This document shows, one piece after another, positions 15,258 to 22,914 of a stretch of DNA of 38,646 nucleotides. Within the stretch, counting starts at the first letter, position 1. Every line of letters begins with the position of its first letter. The position numbers and the translations under genes are program-made. Source of the stretch: SKLM01 sp964390305 (GTDB lineage: Bacteria > Chloroflexota > Anaerolineae > B4-G1). Under the pieces are notes generated by a model that was not told where the DNA came from, did no database searches, and worked only from the letters and a program-made list of their open reading frames with translations. The stretch spans positions 1 through 38,646 of the forward strand of contig CAYMHT010000014.1 of NCBI GenBank assembly GCA_964390305.1. The letters run 5' to 3'.

Positions 15258-16271
15258 CTAGGGCTCCCCCGCCGCGGCGTCCCCTTCACGGGCACCTCGC
15301 GACCGTTGACACGCCAGGCTAGCCCGCAGAGCGTTCAGCACTCGCTCCTCCGCCCGTTCCAGGGGGCCCTCTGTGTTGAACCCGGCGGCAAGAGCGTGTC
15401 CCCCTCCTCCAAACCGGAGTGCGAACTGGGCCACATCCAAGCCAGGAGCAGCACGGAGCCCCACGTCGATTCGACCATCCTCCTGCTCGGCGAAAACCAG
15501 CGCGACATCGGCCTCTTCCGCACTCAGCAAAAAACTCGCCAACCCTGCGTCACCGCTGCCATGGTAGCCGACTCGGCGCCGCATCGAGAGAGGGATGCCA
15601 CACCAGACGACGCCGTCCTCAAATCGGAGCCGAGAGAGCGCCACCCCCCACAGGCGAACAACAGCCATCGGACGGCGATCGAGACCGTGCCGGCTGACGT
15701 AGGGCAGCGAAGCACCGGCCTCCATCAACCGCAAGGCCGCTCTCATCACCCGCGGTGTGACGTTATCCGTCCGAAACCCGCGCGTGTCGGTGACGATACC
15801 TGCCAGCAAGGAAGTTGCTAACGGGGCATCGAGACGGATCTCCAATTGATCCAGCAGCTCCAGAATGACCTCGGCCGTGGATGACGCCACGGGGTCGACC
15901 AGATTGACGTCGCCGAAGTCGACGTTCGTCACGTGATGGTCGATATTTATCAAGGGGTGCTGATCAAAATGTGGGAGGTCATGAAACCTGCCGAGCCTCT
16001 CCGGATGGGAGCAGTCCAGGGCAATGACAAGGTCAAAGAAATCGCTCACATCTTGAACGACTGACTCGATACCTGGAATGTAGTCGAACCGTGACGGAAT
16101 AGCATCCGAACAGGCCGCAATCGGCGATTGATCCATCTGCCGCAGGGCGTGAGCGAGCCCGGTCAAACTGCCAAGAGCATCGCTGTCGGGGGCGACGTGA
16201 CATATGAGGAGAGGTTGGTCAGCCTCCCGAATCAGCTGGCTAGCTTGCTTCAGTGTCGATTTCTTCGTCAC
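15258..16271 (-). CDS. nrnA: DHH-family phosphoesterase NrnA (nanoRNase / pAp phosphatase)
   Basis: 337 residues. The DHH domain shows HVAPDSDALGS (25-35), ALDCSHPERLGR and the DHH motif in NIDHHVTN; the DHHA1 domain ends with GGGGHALAAGF. NrnA-type enzymes degrade short oligoribonucleotides and dephosphorylate 3'-phosphoadenosine 5'-phosphate using manganese. The start is GTG at 16271, which overlaps the end of rbfA by 32 nt; no later start keeps the HVAPDSD motif. This position between rbfA and truB is standard in Firmicutes- and Chloroflexota-type nusA operons. Confidence 0.93.
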   Translation of the reverse strand: MTKKSTLKQASQLIREADQPLLICHVAPDSDALGSLTGLAHALRQMDQSPIAACSDAIPSRFDYIPGIESVVQDVSDFFDLVIALDCSHPERLGRFHDLPHFDQHPLINIDHHVTNVDFGDVNLVDPVASSTAEVILELLDQLEIRLDAPLATSLLAGIVTDTRGFRTDNVTPRVMRAALRLMEAGASLPYVSRHGLDRRPMAVVRLWGVALSRLRFEDGVVWCGIPLSMRRRVGYHGSGDAGLASFLLSAEEADVALVFAEQEDGRIDVGLRAAPGLDVAQFALRFGGGGHALAAGFNTEGPLERAEERVLNALRASLACQRSRGAREGDAAAGEP

Positions 16272-16611
16272 CGAGTCCTAACTCGTCGAGGATTTCGGAG
16301 ATCCGTTCGCCGCGCTCTACCGAGCGGTCATAGTGGAAGACCAGCTCCGGGATATTGCGCAGCCGGAGTTGGCGGCCTAGCTCACGCCGCAGCCAGCCAG
16401 CTGCACTTTCCAACCCGTCTTGAGCATCTTCGAGGGCCGCCTCCCCACCCAGCGCGCTAAAATACACATCTGCGCGTGATGCATCGGGCGTCACCACCAC
16501 GTCGGTGATGGTGACCATGTCCAGGCGGGGATCTTTGACCTTGCGCTCCAGAAGATCGGACAGACGGACGTGGACCAGTTCCGATACTCGACGCTGATAC
16601 TTTCTACCCAT
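16240..16611 (-). CDS. rbfA: 30S ribosome-binding factor RbfA
   Basis: 123 residues, normal length. It has the type-II KH-like fold sequence with RRVSELVHVRLSDLLERKVKDPRL, VTITDVVVTPDASRADVYF and LGRQLRLRNIPELVFHYD. RbfA binds the 30S central pseudoknot and helps late maturation, especially in cold shock. It sits 23 nt after infB, with GGAG 12 bases before its ATG, and its 3' end overlaps nrnA. Confidence 0.96.
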   Translation of the reverse strand: MGRKYQRRVSELVHVRLSDLLERKVKDPRLDMVTITDVVVTPDASRADVYFSALGGEAALEDAQDGLESAAGWLRRELGRQLRLRNIPELVFHYDRSVERGERISEILDELGLGDEEIDTEAS

Positions 16612-16634
16612 CGCAATTCATCACTCCGGGGTTA

Positions 16635-18440
16635 TTAGGACTCCTTCTCTCGCTCTTCGTAGAACTGAATCACGTCGCCAAGCTCAAAGTCGTCGAAGCC
16701 AGCAAGTCCCACGCCACACTCGTACCCCTTCCGCACTGTGCGGACGTCCTCTGCGAAGCGCTTGAGGGAAGACACAGGGCCATCGTGCAGTTGGTTGCCG
16801 TCCCGAATGACACGCGCCCTCGCGTTTCGCCTGGCCTCCCCCTTGCGGATGTAGCAGCCAGCGACCATGCCGAGATCCGGGATGTGAAACATGTCTCGCA
16901 CTTCCGCCTCGCCGACGAGCACTTTGACATACGTGGGCTCCAGCAACCCCTTCAGTGCCTGGTCAATGTCGTCGATCAGCTTGTAGATGATGTCATACGT
17001 CCGGATGTCGACCCCTTCGCTCTCAGCAAGACGACGGGCGGCGGGATCGGGTCTCACATTGAAGCCTATGATGATCGCCCTTGATGCGATGGCCAGATTG
17101 ACGTCCGACTTACCGATACTGCCAGGCGCGGCATGGAGGATGTTGACCTTCAACTCCTCCTCCCCCAACTGCTCCAGAGAGCTGACGATAGGATTGATGG
17201 AGCCCTGTGCATCCGCCTTGACAATGAGGTTAAGCTCCTTGGCCCTTCCAGCCTTTATCCGGCTGGCGAAGTCGTCGAGGGTGAACGTCCGGATCGGACC
17301 GGGCGCTTCGGCGGCAAGGTCCTCCTCACGCTGAGCCACGATCTCGCGCGCAACGCAGGACTCCGAGACCACCTTGAAGATCTCCCCTGCGTCCGGCACG
17401 TCGGACAGGCCAAGAACCAGGACCGGCGTGGAGGGCCCTGCCTCCTTTGTCGGGTTCCCGTTCTCGTCGATCATCTGGCGCACGCGACCACAGCTGAGCC
17501 CTGCCACCAGGTCGTCCCCGATGTGCAAGGTTCCATTCTGCACCAGGACGGTGGCCGTCGCACCGCGCGCCCGATCCAAGCGCCCTTCGAGGACCGTGCC
17601 CATCGCCGGACGATCGGGATTGGCCTTAATCTGTTCCGAGTCTTCGGCCACGAGCAGGATGGCATCGAGGAGATCCCCCAGGCCCGTCCTCTCCTTAGCC
17701 GACACGGGAATGCAGAGTGTATCTCCGCCCCAGTCATCAGGTACCAGCCCCTCATCGGCCAATTCCTGCTTTGCCTTCTCCGGCTGCGCCGTGGGCAGAT
17801 CCATCTTATTGAGGGCCACGACAATGGGGACACGAGCGGCGCGTGCGTGGTTGATGGCCTCGATGGTCTGCGGCATCACCCCGTCATCCGCTGCCACCAC
17901 GAGAATGGCGATGTCAGTGGTATGGGCACCCCGAGCCCGCATCTCGGTAAAGGCCTCGTGACCGGGCGTATCGATGAAAGTGATGAGTTGCCCATCGTGC
18001 CGGACCTGATAAGCACCGATGTGCTGGGTGATCCCTCCGGCCTCGCCGCCTGCCACGTTCGTATGGCGAACGGCGTCCAGCAGCGAGGTCTTTCCATGAT
18101 CGACGTGCCCGAGAGTCGTCACCACAGGTGGGCGTGGCTTAAGGTTCTCGGGAGGCTCGCTGGCATAGAACCGTTCCCACAGAGGAGTTGGCCCTTCCTC
18201 GGCCGCCTCCTCGGCGGCCGCCCGAGACTCCTCGACGGGCTCGAAGCCCATCTCCTGGGCCACGATAGCCGCTGTTTCATAGTCGATCTCCTGATTGATG
18301 TTCGCCATCACGCCGGCGCTCATCAGCTCCTTGATCACGTCGATGGGGCTGACGTCAAGCAGCTGAGCCAGCTGACGCACCGTCACGAACTCAGGAATTT
18401 CGACGACGCCCTCTTCCCTTACGATCACTTCATCACTCAT
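16635..18440 (-). CDS. infB: Translation initiation factor IF-2
   Basis: 601 residues from the ATG at 18440 (MSDEVIVREE), chosen over a TTG at 18461 because GGGAG lies 10 bases upstream. It delivers fMet-tRNA to the 30S subunit and promotes subunit joining. An IF2_N domain (VTVRQLAQLLDVSPIDVIKEL, 20-40) is followed by the G domain with GHVDHGKTS (111-119), DTPGHEAF and NKMD, then domains II to IV ending in KRFAEDVRTVRKGYECGVGL. The N-terminal extension is minimal compared with the 890 residues of E. coli IF-2. It lies 36 nt after rnpM. Confidence 0.98.
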   Translation of the reverse strand: MSDEVIVREEGVVEIPEFVTVRQLAQLLDVSPIDVIKELMSAGVMANINQEIDYETAAIVAQEMGFEPVEESRAAAEEAAEEGPTPLWERFYASEPPENLKPRPPVVTTLGHVDHGKTSLLDAVRHTNVAGGEAGGITQHIGAYQVRHDGQLITFIDTPGHEAFTEMRARGAHTTDIAILVVAADDGVMPQTIEAINHARAARVPIVVALNKMDLPTAQPEKAKQELADEGLVPDDWGGDTLCIPVSAKERTGLGDLLDAILLVAEDSEQIKANPDRPAMGTVLEGRLDRARGATATVLVQNGTLHIGDDLVAGLSCGRVRQMIDENGNPTKEAGPSTPVLVLGLSDVPDAGEIFKVVSESCVAREIVAQREEDLAAEAPGPIRTFTLDDFASRIKAGRAKELNLIVKADAQGSINPIVSSLEQLGEEELKVNILHAAPGSIGKSDVNLAIASRAIIIGFNVRPDPAARRLAESEGVDIRTYDIIYKLIDDIDQALKGLLEPTYVKVLVGEAEVRDMFHIPDLGMVAGCYIRKGEARRNARARVIRDGNQLHDGPVSSLKRFAEDVRTVRKGYECGVGLAGFDDFELGDVIQFYEEREKES

Positions 18441-18476
18441 CTTCACCCACTCCCTTCTCAAAGCCCGAAACCTGGA

Positions 18477-18758
18477 TCAGAGACCCGCCGCGTATTCTCG
18501 CAGTCGAGCACGGGTCTCTTCTGTGAGGTCCGTCCGCAGTGCACGGCTCAGCCGATCCTTGGACAGAGCCCTCTCCCAGCAACCCGGTTCCGGGCAGAGA
18601 TAGGCACCACGACCATTCTGCTTGCCCGTCTCATCTACGGCCACGGATCCTTCCGGTGTGCGCACGATGCGCACCAACTCACGCTTGGGGCGCACAGTAC
18701 GACACGCCACACAGGTTCGCTGTGGAATACGCTTTTGCTTACGGGTCCGTTTGCTCAT
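18477..18758 (-). CDS. rnpM: RNase P modulator RnpM (YlxR, DUF448)
   Basis: 93 residues. The family signature RTCVACRTVRPKRELVRIVR and the GRGAYLCPEPGCWERAL segment are present, and the N-terminus is very basic. YlxR/RnpM is a small RNA-binding protein reported to modulate RNase P. It starts 4 nt after the nusA stop, the usual place between nusA and infB. Confidence 0.95.
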   Translation of the reverse strand: MSKRTRKQKRIPQRTCVACRTVRPKRELVRIVRTPEGSVAVDETGKQNGRGAYLCPEPGCWERALSKDRLSRALRTDLTEETRARLREYAAGL

Positions 18759-18762
18759 GGAA

Positions 18763-20733
18763 CTAGTAGTCCACGTACTCCTTCCAGTCCTCGGGCCCTT
18801 CTTCTCGTTTTCGGCGACGGCGCGGGATCAGTTCGCCGGTTTCTTCGTCGTAGACAAGCTGCACACGGCGCCCTCGCTCTCGCTTGAGCTTCTCCTCCCG
18901 ATCCAGCGGTTCTTCTTCTTCGAAGAAGTACTCCGGCTCCTCCTCGAACTCCTCTCCCTCAGCCTCGATTTCTTCCTCTTCAACACCGGCCTCTTCCGCT
19001 TCGACCCCCATGCCCGGGCCGCGCATAGCCGTTTCCAGCATCGCCGCCTTGTCCGGGGTCTCTTCTTCCTCCGCTTCCACAGCGGCTTCCTCAGCGTCGG
19101 AGGGCTCAGCTTCCTCCTCGGCCATCGGACCGGGCTCGACCGCTGCTTCTTCTATCTCTTCTTCCGCCTCAGCGACGACCTCTTCCTCTGCCGGAACCGG
19201 TTCAGGCGCGAGCAAGTCCAACTCGGCGACACCTTCCTTCACCTGCTCAACGGTCTTGGGGCCGATCCCATCCAACTCCAGCAGCCCCTCATCGCCCTCA
19301 GCGATCAAGCGCTCCATCACCTCTCCTGCTGTCGACAGACCAGCGCTTTCCAGACGGCCCACAGTGCGTGTGCCCAGCTCCATATCGCCAAGAGCTGTCT
19401 CGTAGGCCTGATCCGGTATGACCTCGCGGGCCTGTTCAAGGGCTTCGAGGCGGGCCTCTTCCTCTGCCTTGCGGCGCTCTCGTTCGGTTCTGCGTGCGGA
19501 CGCGTAATGATTCCAAACAGCCTCGATGACGCGCCGCATCTTGAGCAGTTCCTCGCTGGAGTACGGCATGTCCTCCTCTTCCTCGTGTCGCTGCAAGATG
19601 CTGGCAACAGAAGGAAGCAGCTCCGCCGCCGAACCCAGACTCGGGAGCACCTCGGCGTCTTCATTCACCCGCTGCAGGGCCCAGGTAGCCGCCTCGGTGA
19701 CACCCTGGATGTCAATGCGATGATCGCTCAGTTTTGCCGCGAGTCGAGCGTTCTGTCCGGCCCGACCGATGGCCAGCGACAGCTGGTCTTCGGGGACCAC
19801 GACGCCGGCCGATTTTCGGCCGTCTGGATCTTCGTCCAGCTGCACACTCAACACCTTGGCCGGGCTGAGCGCCTTTGCGATGAACGTGGCCATGTCCGGG
19901 CTCCACTCGATGACATCGATCTTCTCGCCCCCGAGCTCGTTGACGATCGACTTGATGCGCACACCCCGCATACCAACGCAGGCACCTACCGGGTCCACGC
20001 CCGGCTGGCGAGCTGCCACAGCCACCTTCGAGCGGGAGCCCGCCTCACGGGCGATGGCCTTGATCTCGACGGTGCCATTGAAGATCTCCGGAACCTCAAG
20101 CTCCAGAAGCCGGCGCAACATCTTCGGATGGCTGCGCGAAAGGACGATCTTCGGCCCCCGGTTCGTATTGCGAACCTCAAGCACGTAGGCTCGCAGACGC
20201 TGATGCATGTGATATCTCTCGCCCGGCACCTGCTGACTGCGGGGGAGAATCGCCTCCGCGCCACCCAGATTGACCAAGACGACATTCGACCTGACGCTCT
20301 GCACAGTACCGTGCACGATCTCGCCTTCCTGCTCGACATAATGCTCGTACTGCACGTCTCGCTCGGCCTCCCGGATGCGCTGGAGAATGACCTGCTTGGC
20401 GGTCTGTGCCGCGATGCGCCCAAAGTTCTCTGGGGTATCTTCCACCGTGATCAACTCTCCAAGCTCAGCGTCCGGGTCGATCGTACGGGCCTCCTTCAGG
20501 CTGATCTCCCAGGTAGGGTCGGCGACCTCATCTACGACCTCTTTGTCGACGTAGATTCTGGCCTCTCCGCTGCTTGGGTCAATCTCAGCTGTGACGTTCT
20601 CCACGGTGTTGATATCCGTGTTGCGACGATAAGCGGAGACCAACGCCTTCTCCACAGCGTCAAGGACGACTGCCCTCGGAAGCCCGCGGTCACTGCATAT
20701 TTCATTGAACGCCAATAAGAATTCCGACTTCAT
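18763..20733 (-). CDS. nusA: Transcription termination/antitermination factor NusA, long acidic form
   Basis: 656 residues from the ATG at 20733 (MKSEFLLAFNEIC), fixed by AGGAG six bases upstream. NusA binds RNA polymerase and modulates pausing, termination and antitermination. Domains: RNAP-binding N-terminus (1-125), S1 (about 135-199), tandem KH (about 220-345, with LSLAIGRAGQNARLAAKL), a helical Arg/Glu segment (about 395-440), a helix-hairpin-helix unit (455-505, LLELDGIGPKTVEQVK), a highly acidic tail (512-610) and a basic end (611-645). Most NusA proteins are 350-500 residues, so the last 150 residues are an extension. rimP, the usual upstream gene, is absent; queG is divergent instead. 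An intrinsic terminator lies in the leader. Confidence 0.97.
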   Translation of the reverse strand: MKSEFLLAFNEICSDRGLPRAVVLDAVEKALVSAYRRNTDINTVENVTAEIDPSSGEARIYVDKEVVDEVADPTWEISLKEARTIDPDAELGELITVEDTPENFGRIAAQTAKQVILQRIREAERDVQYEHYVEQEGEIVHGTVQSVRSNVVLVNLGGAEAILPRSQQVPGERYHMHQRLRAYVLEVRNTNRGPKIVLSRSHPKMLRRLLELEVPEIFNGTVEIKAIAREAGSRSKVAVAARQPGVDPVGACVGMRGVRIKSIVNELGGEKIDVIEWSPDMATFIAKALSPAKVLSVQLDEDPDGRKSAGVVVPEDQLSLAIGRAGQNARLAAKLSDHRIDIQGVTEAATWALQRVNEDAEVLPSLGSAAELLPSVASILQRHEEEEDMPYSSEELLKMRRVIEAVWNHYASARRTERERRKAEEEARLEALEQAREVIPDQAYETALGDMELGTRTVGRLESAGLSTAGEVMERLIAEGDEGLLELDGIGPKTVEQVKEGVAELDLLAPEPVPAEEEVVAEAEEEIEEAAVEPGPMAEEEAEPSDAEEAAVEAEEEETPDKAAMLETAMRGPGMGVEAEEAGVEEEEIEAEGEEFEEEPEYFFEEEEPLDREEKLKRERGRRVQLVYDEETGELIPRRRRKREEGPEDWKEYVDY

Positions 20734-20849
20734 ACTATTCTCCTGCCAACGGGATCTCCCCGCTCTGGCCCTAGGCCGGCAACTGACACCCCTCACAGCA
20801 AAGCGTCGGGTCGCAATCCCCGACGAACAACACAACGCACCAATCCTAC

Positions 20850-20874
20850 AAAAAAAAGTGGGGGTTGCCCACTT
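20850..20874 (-). terminator. Intrinsic terminator inside the nusA leader (candidate attenuator)
   Basis: On the minus strand AAGTGGG (20874-20868), loop CAACC, CCCACTT (20862-20856), giving a T-run of eight at 20857-20850. It lies about 20 nt after the predicted start of the nusA transcript and about 115 nt before the nusA ATG. No minus-strand gene lies upstream that it could end, since queG is divergent. A second perfect 7-bp hairpin, CGTCGGG/CCCGACG, follows at 20825-20804. Confidence 0.75.
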
Positions 20875-20898
20875 CTCCAGTATCTCTATCCAAGCCGG

Positions 20899-20927
20899 AT
20901 TATAACACGGAGCTGGGCAACGCGCAA
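20899..20927 (-). promoter_or_regulatory. nusA operon promoter
   Basis: On the minus strand TTGCGC (20927-20922), a 17-nt spacer and a perfect TATAAT (20904-20899). The predicted start is near 20892, giving a leader of about 160 nt that includes the terminator at 20874-20850. Confidence 0.7.
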
Positions 20928-20962
20928 GTAAAACCAGAGAAATCCGCAGGGAGCAGATGGTA

Positions 20963-20991
20963 TTGACACCCCTCGCCGGTTAGGCTATAGT
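20963..20991 (+). promoter_or_regulatory. queG promoter, probably leaderless
   Basis: TTGACA (20963-20968), a 17-nt spacer and TATAGT (20986-20991). The ATG follows after 9 nt and no Shine-Dalgarno is present, so the mRNA should begin at or next to the start codon. Confidence 0.75.
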
Positions 20992-21000
20992 CCATCTTAA

Positions 21001-22035
21001 ATGAGGACGTCAGCAAACGAAGTCAAACAACAAGCTTATCGATTGGGCTTCGATCTGGTCGGGATCACCGATCTTGCCGCTGATGTACACATGTCCTTCT
21101 ACAGGGACTGGCTCTCGCAAGGCTACCACGCCGGGATGGACTATCTGGCGCGTCCCGACGCCGTCACCAAGCGGGCCGATCCGCGGCACGTCATGCCCGA
21201 GACGCGGTCCATCGTCGTCGTGGGAATGAACTACTACCCCGGTGACTTCCCGCCCGCCGAAGGGCTGGTGGGCCGCGTCTCCCGCTATGCCTGGGGCTCG
21301 GACTACCACGAGCTGATGTTGGAGAGGTTGGACCAGCTGGCCAACTGGATCGATCGTCAGACGGCCCGCCCTCTCGCGTACCGCGCCTACGTCGACACGG
21401 GCCCCTTGCTGGAGCGAACACTCGCACAGCAGGCCGGCCTGGGCTGGATCGGCAGGAACGCCAATCTCATCCACCCCCACCATGGCTCCTACTTCTTTCT
21501 GGGAGAGTTGCTCCTCGATCTGGACCTGGAAGCCGACACGCCTTCGTCGGGCGACCGGTGCGGAAGCTGTACCGCCTGCCTGGATGCGTGTCCCACCGGT
21601 GCCCTGGTGGCGCCCCACACCCTCGACGCCCGCCGCTGCATCTCCTACCTTACCATCGAACACCGGGGCGCCATCCCGGAGCCGCTCCGACCGCTGTTGG
21701 GCGATCGCATTTTCGGCTGTGATGTCGGCCAGGAAGTCTGCCCATGGAATCGGCGCTTTGCGAGCCCTACCGAGGAGCCCGCATTCAGGCCTCTCCGTCC
21801 CACACTTGACCTGATCGAGTTGCTCGCGCTTGACGAGCAGGCCTTCCGCGCTCGGTTTCGCGACACCCCGCTGTGGCGTTCTCGACGGGCCGGCCTACTA
21901 CGAAACGCAGCCGTCGTGCTCGGCAATCTGCGCAACCCGGCAGCAATCCCGGCCCTGGAAGCTGCTTGCTCCGATGCGGACCCCCTGGTGGCCGAGCACG
22001 CCGGATGGGCCATAGGGCAGATCCTAAGCCGTTGA
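21001..22035 (+). CDS. queG: Epoxyqueuosine reductase QueG, one Fe-S cysteine replaced
   Basis: 344 residues. QueG reduces epoxyqueuosine to queuosine in tRNA using cobalamin and two [4Fe-4S] clusters. Visible: the catalytic-aspartate region AYVDTGPLLER (Asp132), ferredoxin-like CGSCTACLDACP (Cys187, 190, 193, 197), Cys213, and FGCDVGQEVCPWN with Cys240 and Cys247. Most QueG proteins read CDxCQxxCPWN there; position 243 is Gly (GGC at 21727), so one expected ligand is missing. A HEAT-like C-terminus (about 285-340) is present. The gene is divergent from nusA and has its own promoter. Confidence 0.93.
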   Translation: MRTSANEVKQQAYRLGFDLVGITDLAADVHMSFYRDWLSQGYHAGMDYLARPDAVTKRADPRHVMPETRSIVVVGMNYYPGDFPPAEGLVGRVSRYAWGSDYHELMLERLDQLANWIDRQTARPLAYRAYVDTGPLLERTLAQQAGLGWIGRNANLIHPHHGSYFFLGELLLDLDLEADTPSSGDRCGSCTACLDACPTGALVAPHTLDARRCISYLTIEHRGAIPEPLRPLLGDRIFGCDVGQEVCPWNRRFASPTEEPAFRPLRPTLDLIELLALDEQAFRARFRDTPLWRSRRAGLLRNAAVVLGNLRNPAAIPALEAACSDADPLVAEHAGWAIGQILSR

Positions 22036-22059
22036 CAAAGTGGCCCCGTGGACTATACT
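22032..22059 (+). promoter_or_regulatory. tetR promoter
   Basis: TTGACA (22032-22037), a 16-nt spacer and TATACT (22054-22059). The TGA stop of queG (22033-22035) lies inside the -35 box. The predicted start is near 22066. Confidence 0.75.
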
Positions 22060-22093
22060 ATGACCGTGGTCATCTTTGTTGCGAGGTCATAGT
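22057..22093. promoter_or_regulatory. Inverted-repeat operator, likely TetR autoregulation
   Basis: ACTATGACC (22057-22065) and GGTCATAGT (22085-22093) form a perfect 9-bp inverted repeat. An inner GGTCAT at 22068-22073 makes a tighter ATGACC-GT-GGTCAT palindrome with the left arm. The site overlaps the -10 box and the start of transcription and ends against the tetR ATG, as expected for a repressor that shuts off its own gene. Confidence 0.65.
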
Positions 22094-22708
22094 ATGAGAT
22101 CAAGAGAGCAGCTCTCGCGTCGGGAGTGGAAGAAGCGAGAGACCCGCCAAAGTCTCATGGACGCGGCACTGCGCCTGTTCCAGGAAAGCGGGTACGACGC
22201 GACCACGGTGAAGGACATCACCGAGGCAGCGGGCGTCGCCAAAGGCACCTTCTTCAATTACTTCGACACCAAGGAGGCCATTCTTCCGGCCATCGCAGCA
22301 CACCGGTTGGGGCAGCTGAGAGAGGCCTTGACGCCCGAACGTGGGGCGCCCGAGAGCCCGGTCGGCCGCATCAAGCTGGCGCTCCGCCTGGTGGCGGAGG
22401 ACCCGCTCTGTGAGCAGCAGCTCGCTCAACGACTGTTCGCAGCCATCTTGCGCCGTCGAGAGACCAATCTGGGTCACGCCCTGCGCGACGTCCTGGCCGA
22501 ACAGGTGCGCGAGGGGCAGGCAGCAGGCGAGATCCGCGATGACCTGGATCCCGTTTACCTGGCCGGCGTCATCCGCGCCCTCTTCTTCCAGCAGCTAGCG
22601 ATGTGGCACCAGGACCATCGGCCTGCCGACCTGCCTGCGTTGATCGACGCCTCGGTGGATCTGTTGGTTGATGGGGCAGCTGGACCCAACTGGACTCGGT
22701 CCCACTGA
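22094..22708 (+). CDS. TetR/AcrR-family transcriptional regulator
   Basis: 204 residues from the ATG at 22094, with GAGG seven bases upstream. A TTG at 22076 would add six residues but lacks a ribosome site. The N-terminal helix-turn-helix is typical: RQSLMDAALRLFQESGYDATTVKDITEAAGVAKGTFFNYFDTKEAI, read from about residue 18. The C-terminal ligand domain is unassigned. The promoter overlaps the queG stop and carries an inverted repeat, so autorepression is likely. Targets could be its own gene and the sugar and glycerol genes downstream, but the same operator was not seen before dhaK. Confidence 0.9.
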   Translation: MRSREQLSRREWKKRETRQSLMDAALRLFQESGYDATTVKDITEAAGVAKGTFFNYFDTKEAILPAIAAHRLGQLREALTPERGAPESPVGRIKLALRLVAEDPLCEQQLAQRLFAAILRRRETNLGHALRDVLAEQVREGQAAGEIRDDLDPVYLAGVIRALFFQQLAMWHQDHRPADLPALIDASVDLLVDGAAGPNWTRSH

Positions 22709-22914
22709 GACAGCTGCCTCCCGTGCTCAGCCACCTCAAACGGTGTAGGCTCCAAGCCGTTGGCCTTTTCTTCAGTCTCGCCATCGCCGGCGACACCCGA
22801 CGGAATAGGCGCAGCCTGAGCCCGGAGTTGCAGAGCCCAGGGGCAGATGGAGGCTCCGAGAACCGCGGGTCCAACCCGAGCCCGGGCAGCAAGTGATGTA
22901 GAACGGGAGTCTCC

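Noticed and set aside
17133..18887. A long plus-strand open frame opposite infB and rnpM
   Set aside because: Antisense shadow of two conserved genes; no recognisable protein features.
18622..20718. A 698-codon open frame on the plus strand opposite nusA
   Set aside because: It mirrors the Glu-rich, codon-biased nusA sequence, has no ribosome site or domain, and nusA is unmistakable on the other strand.
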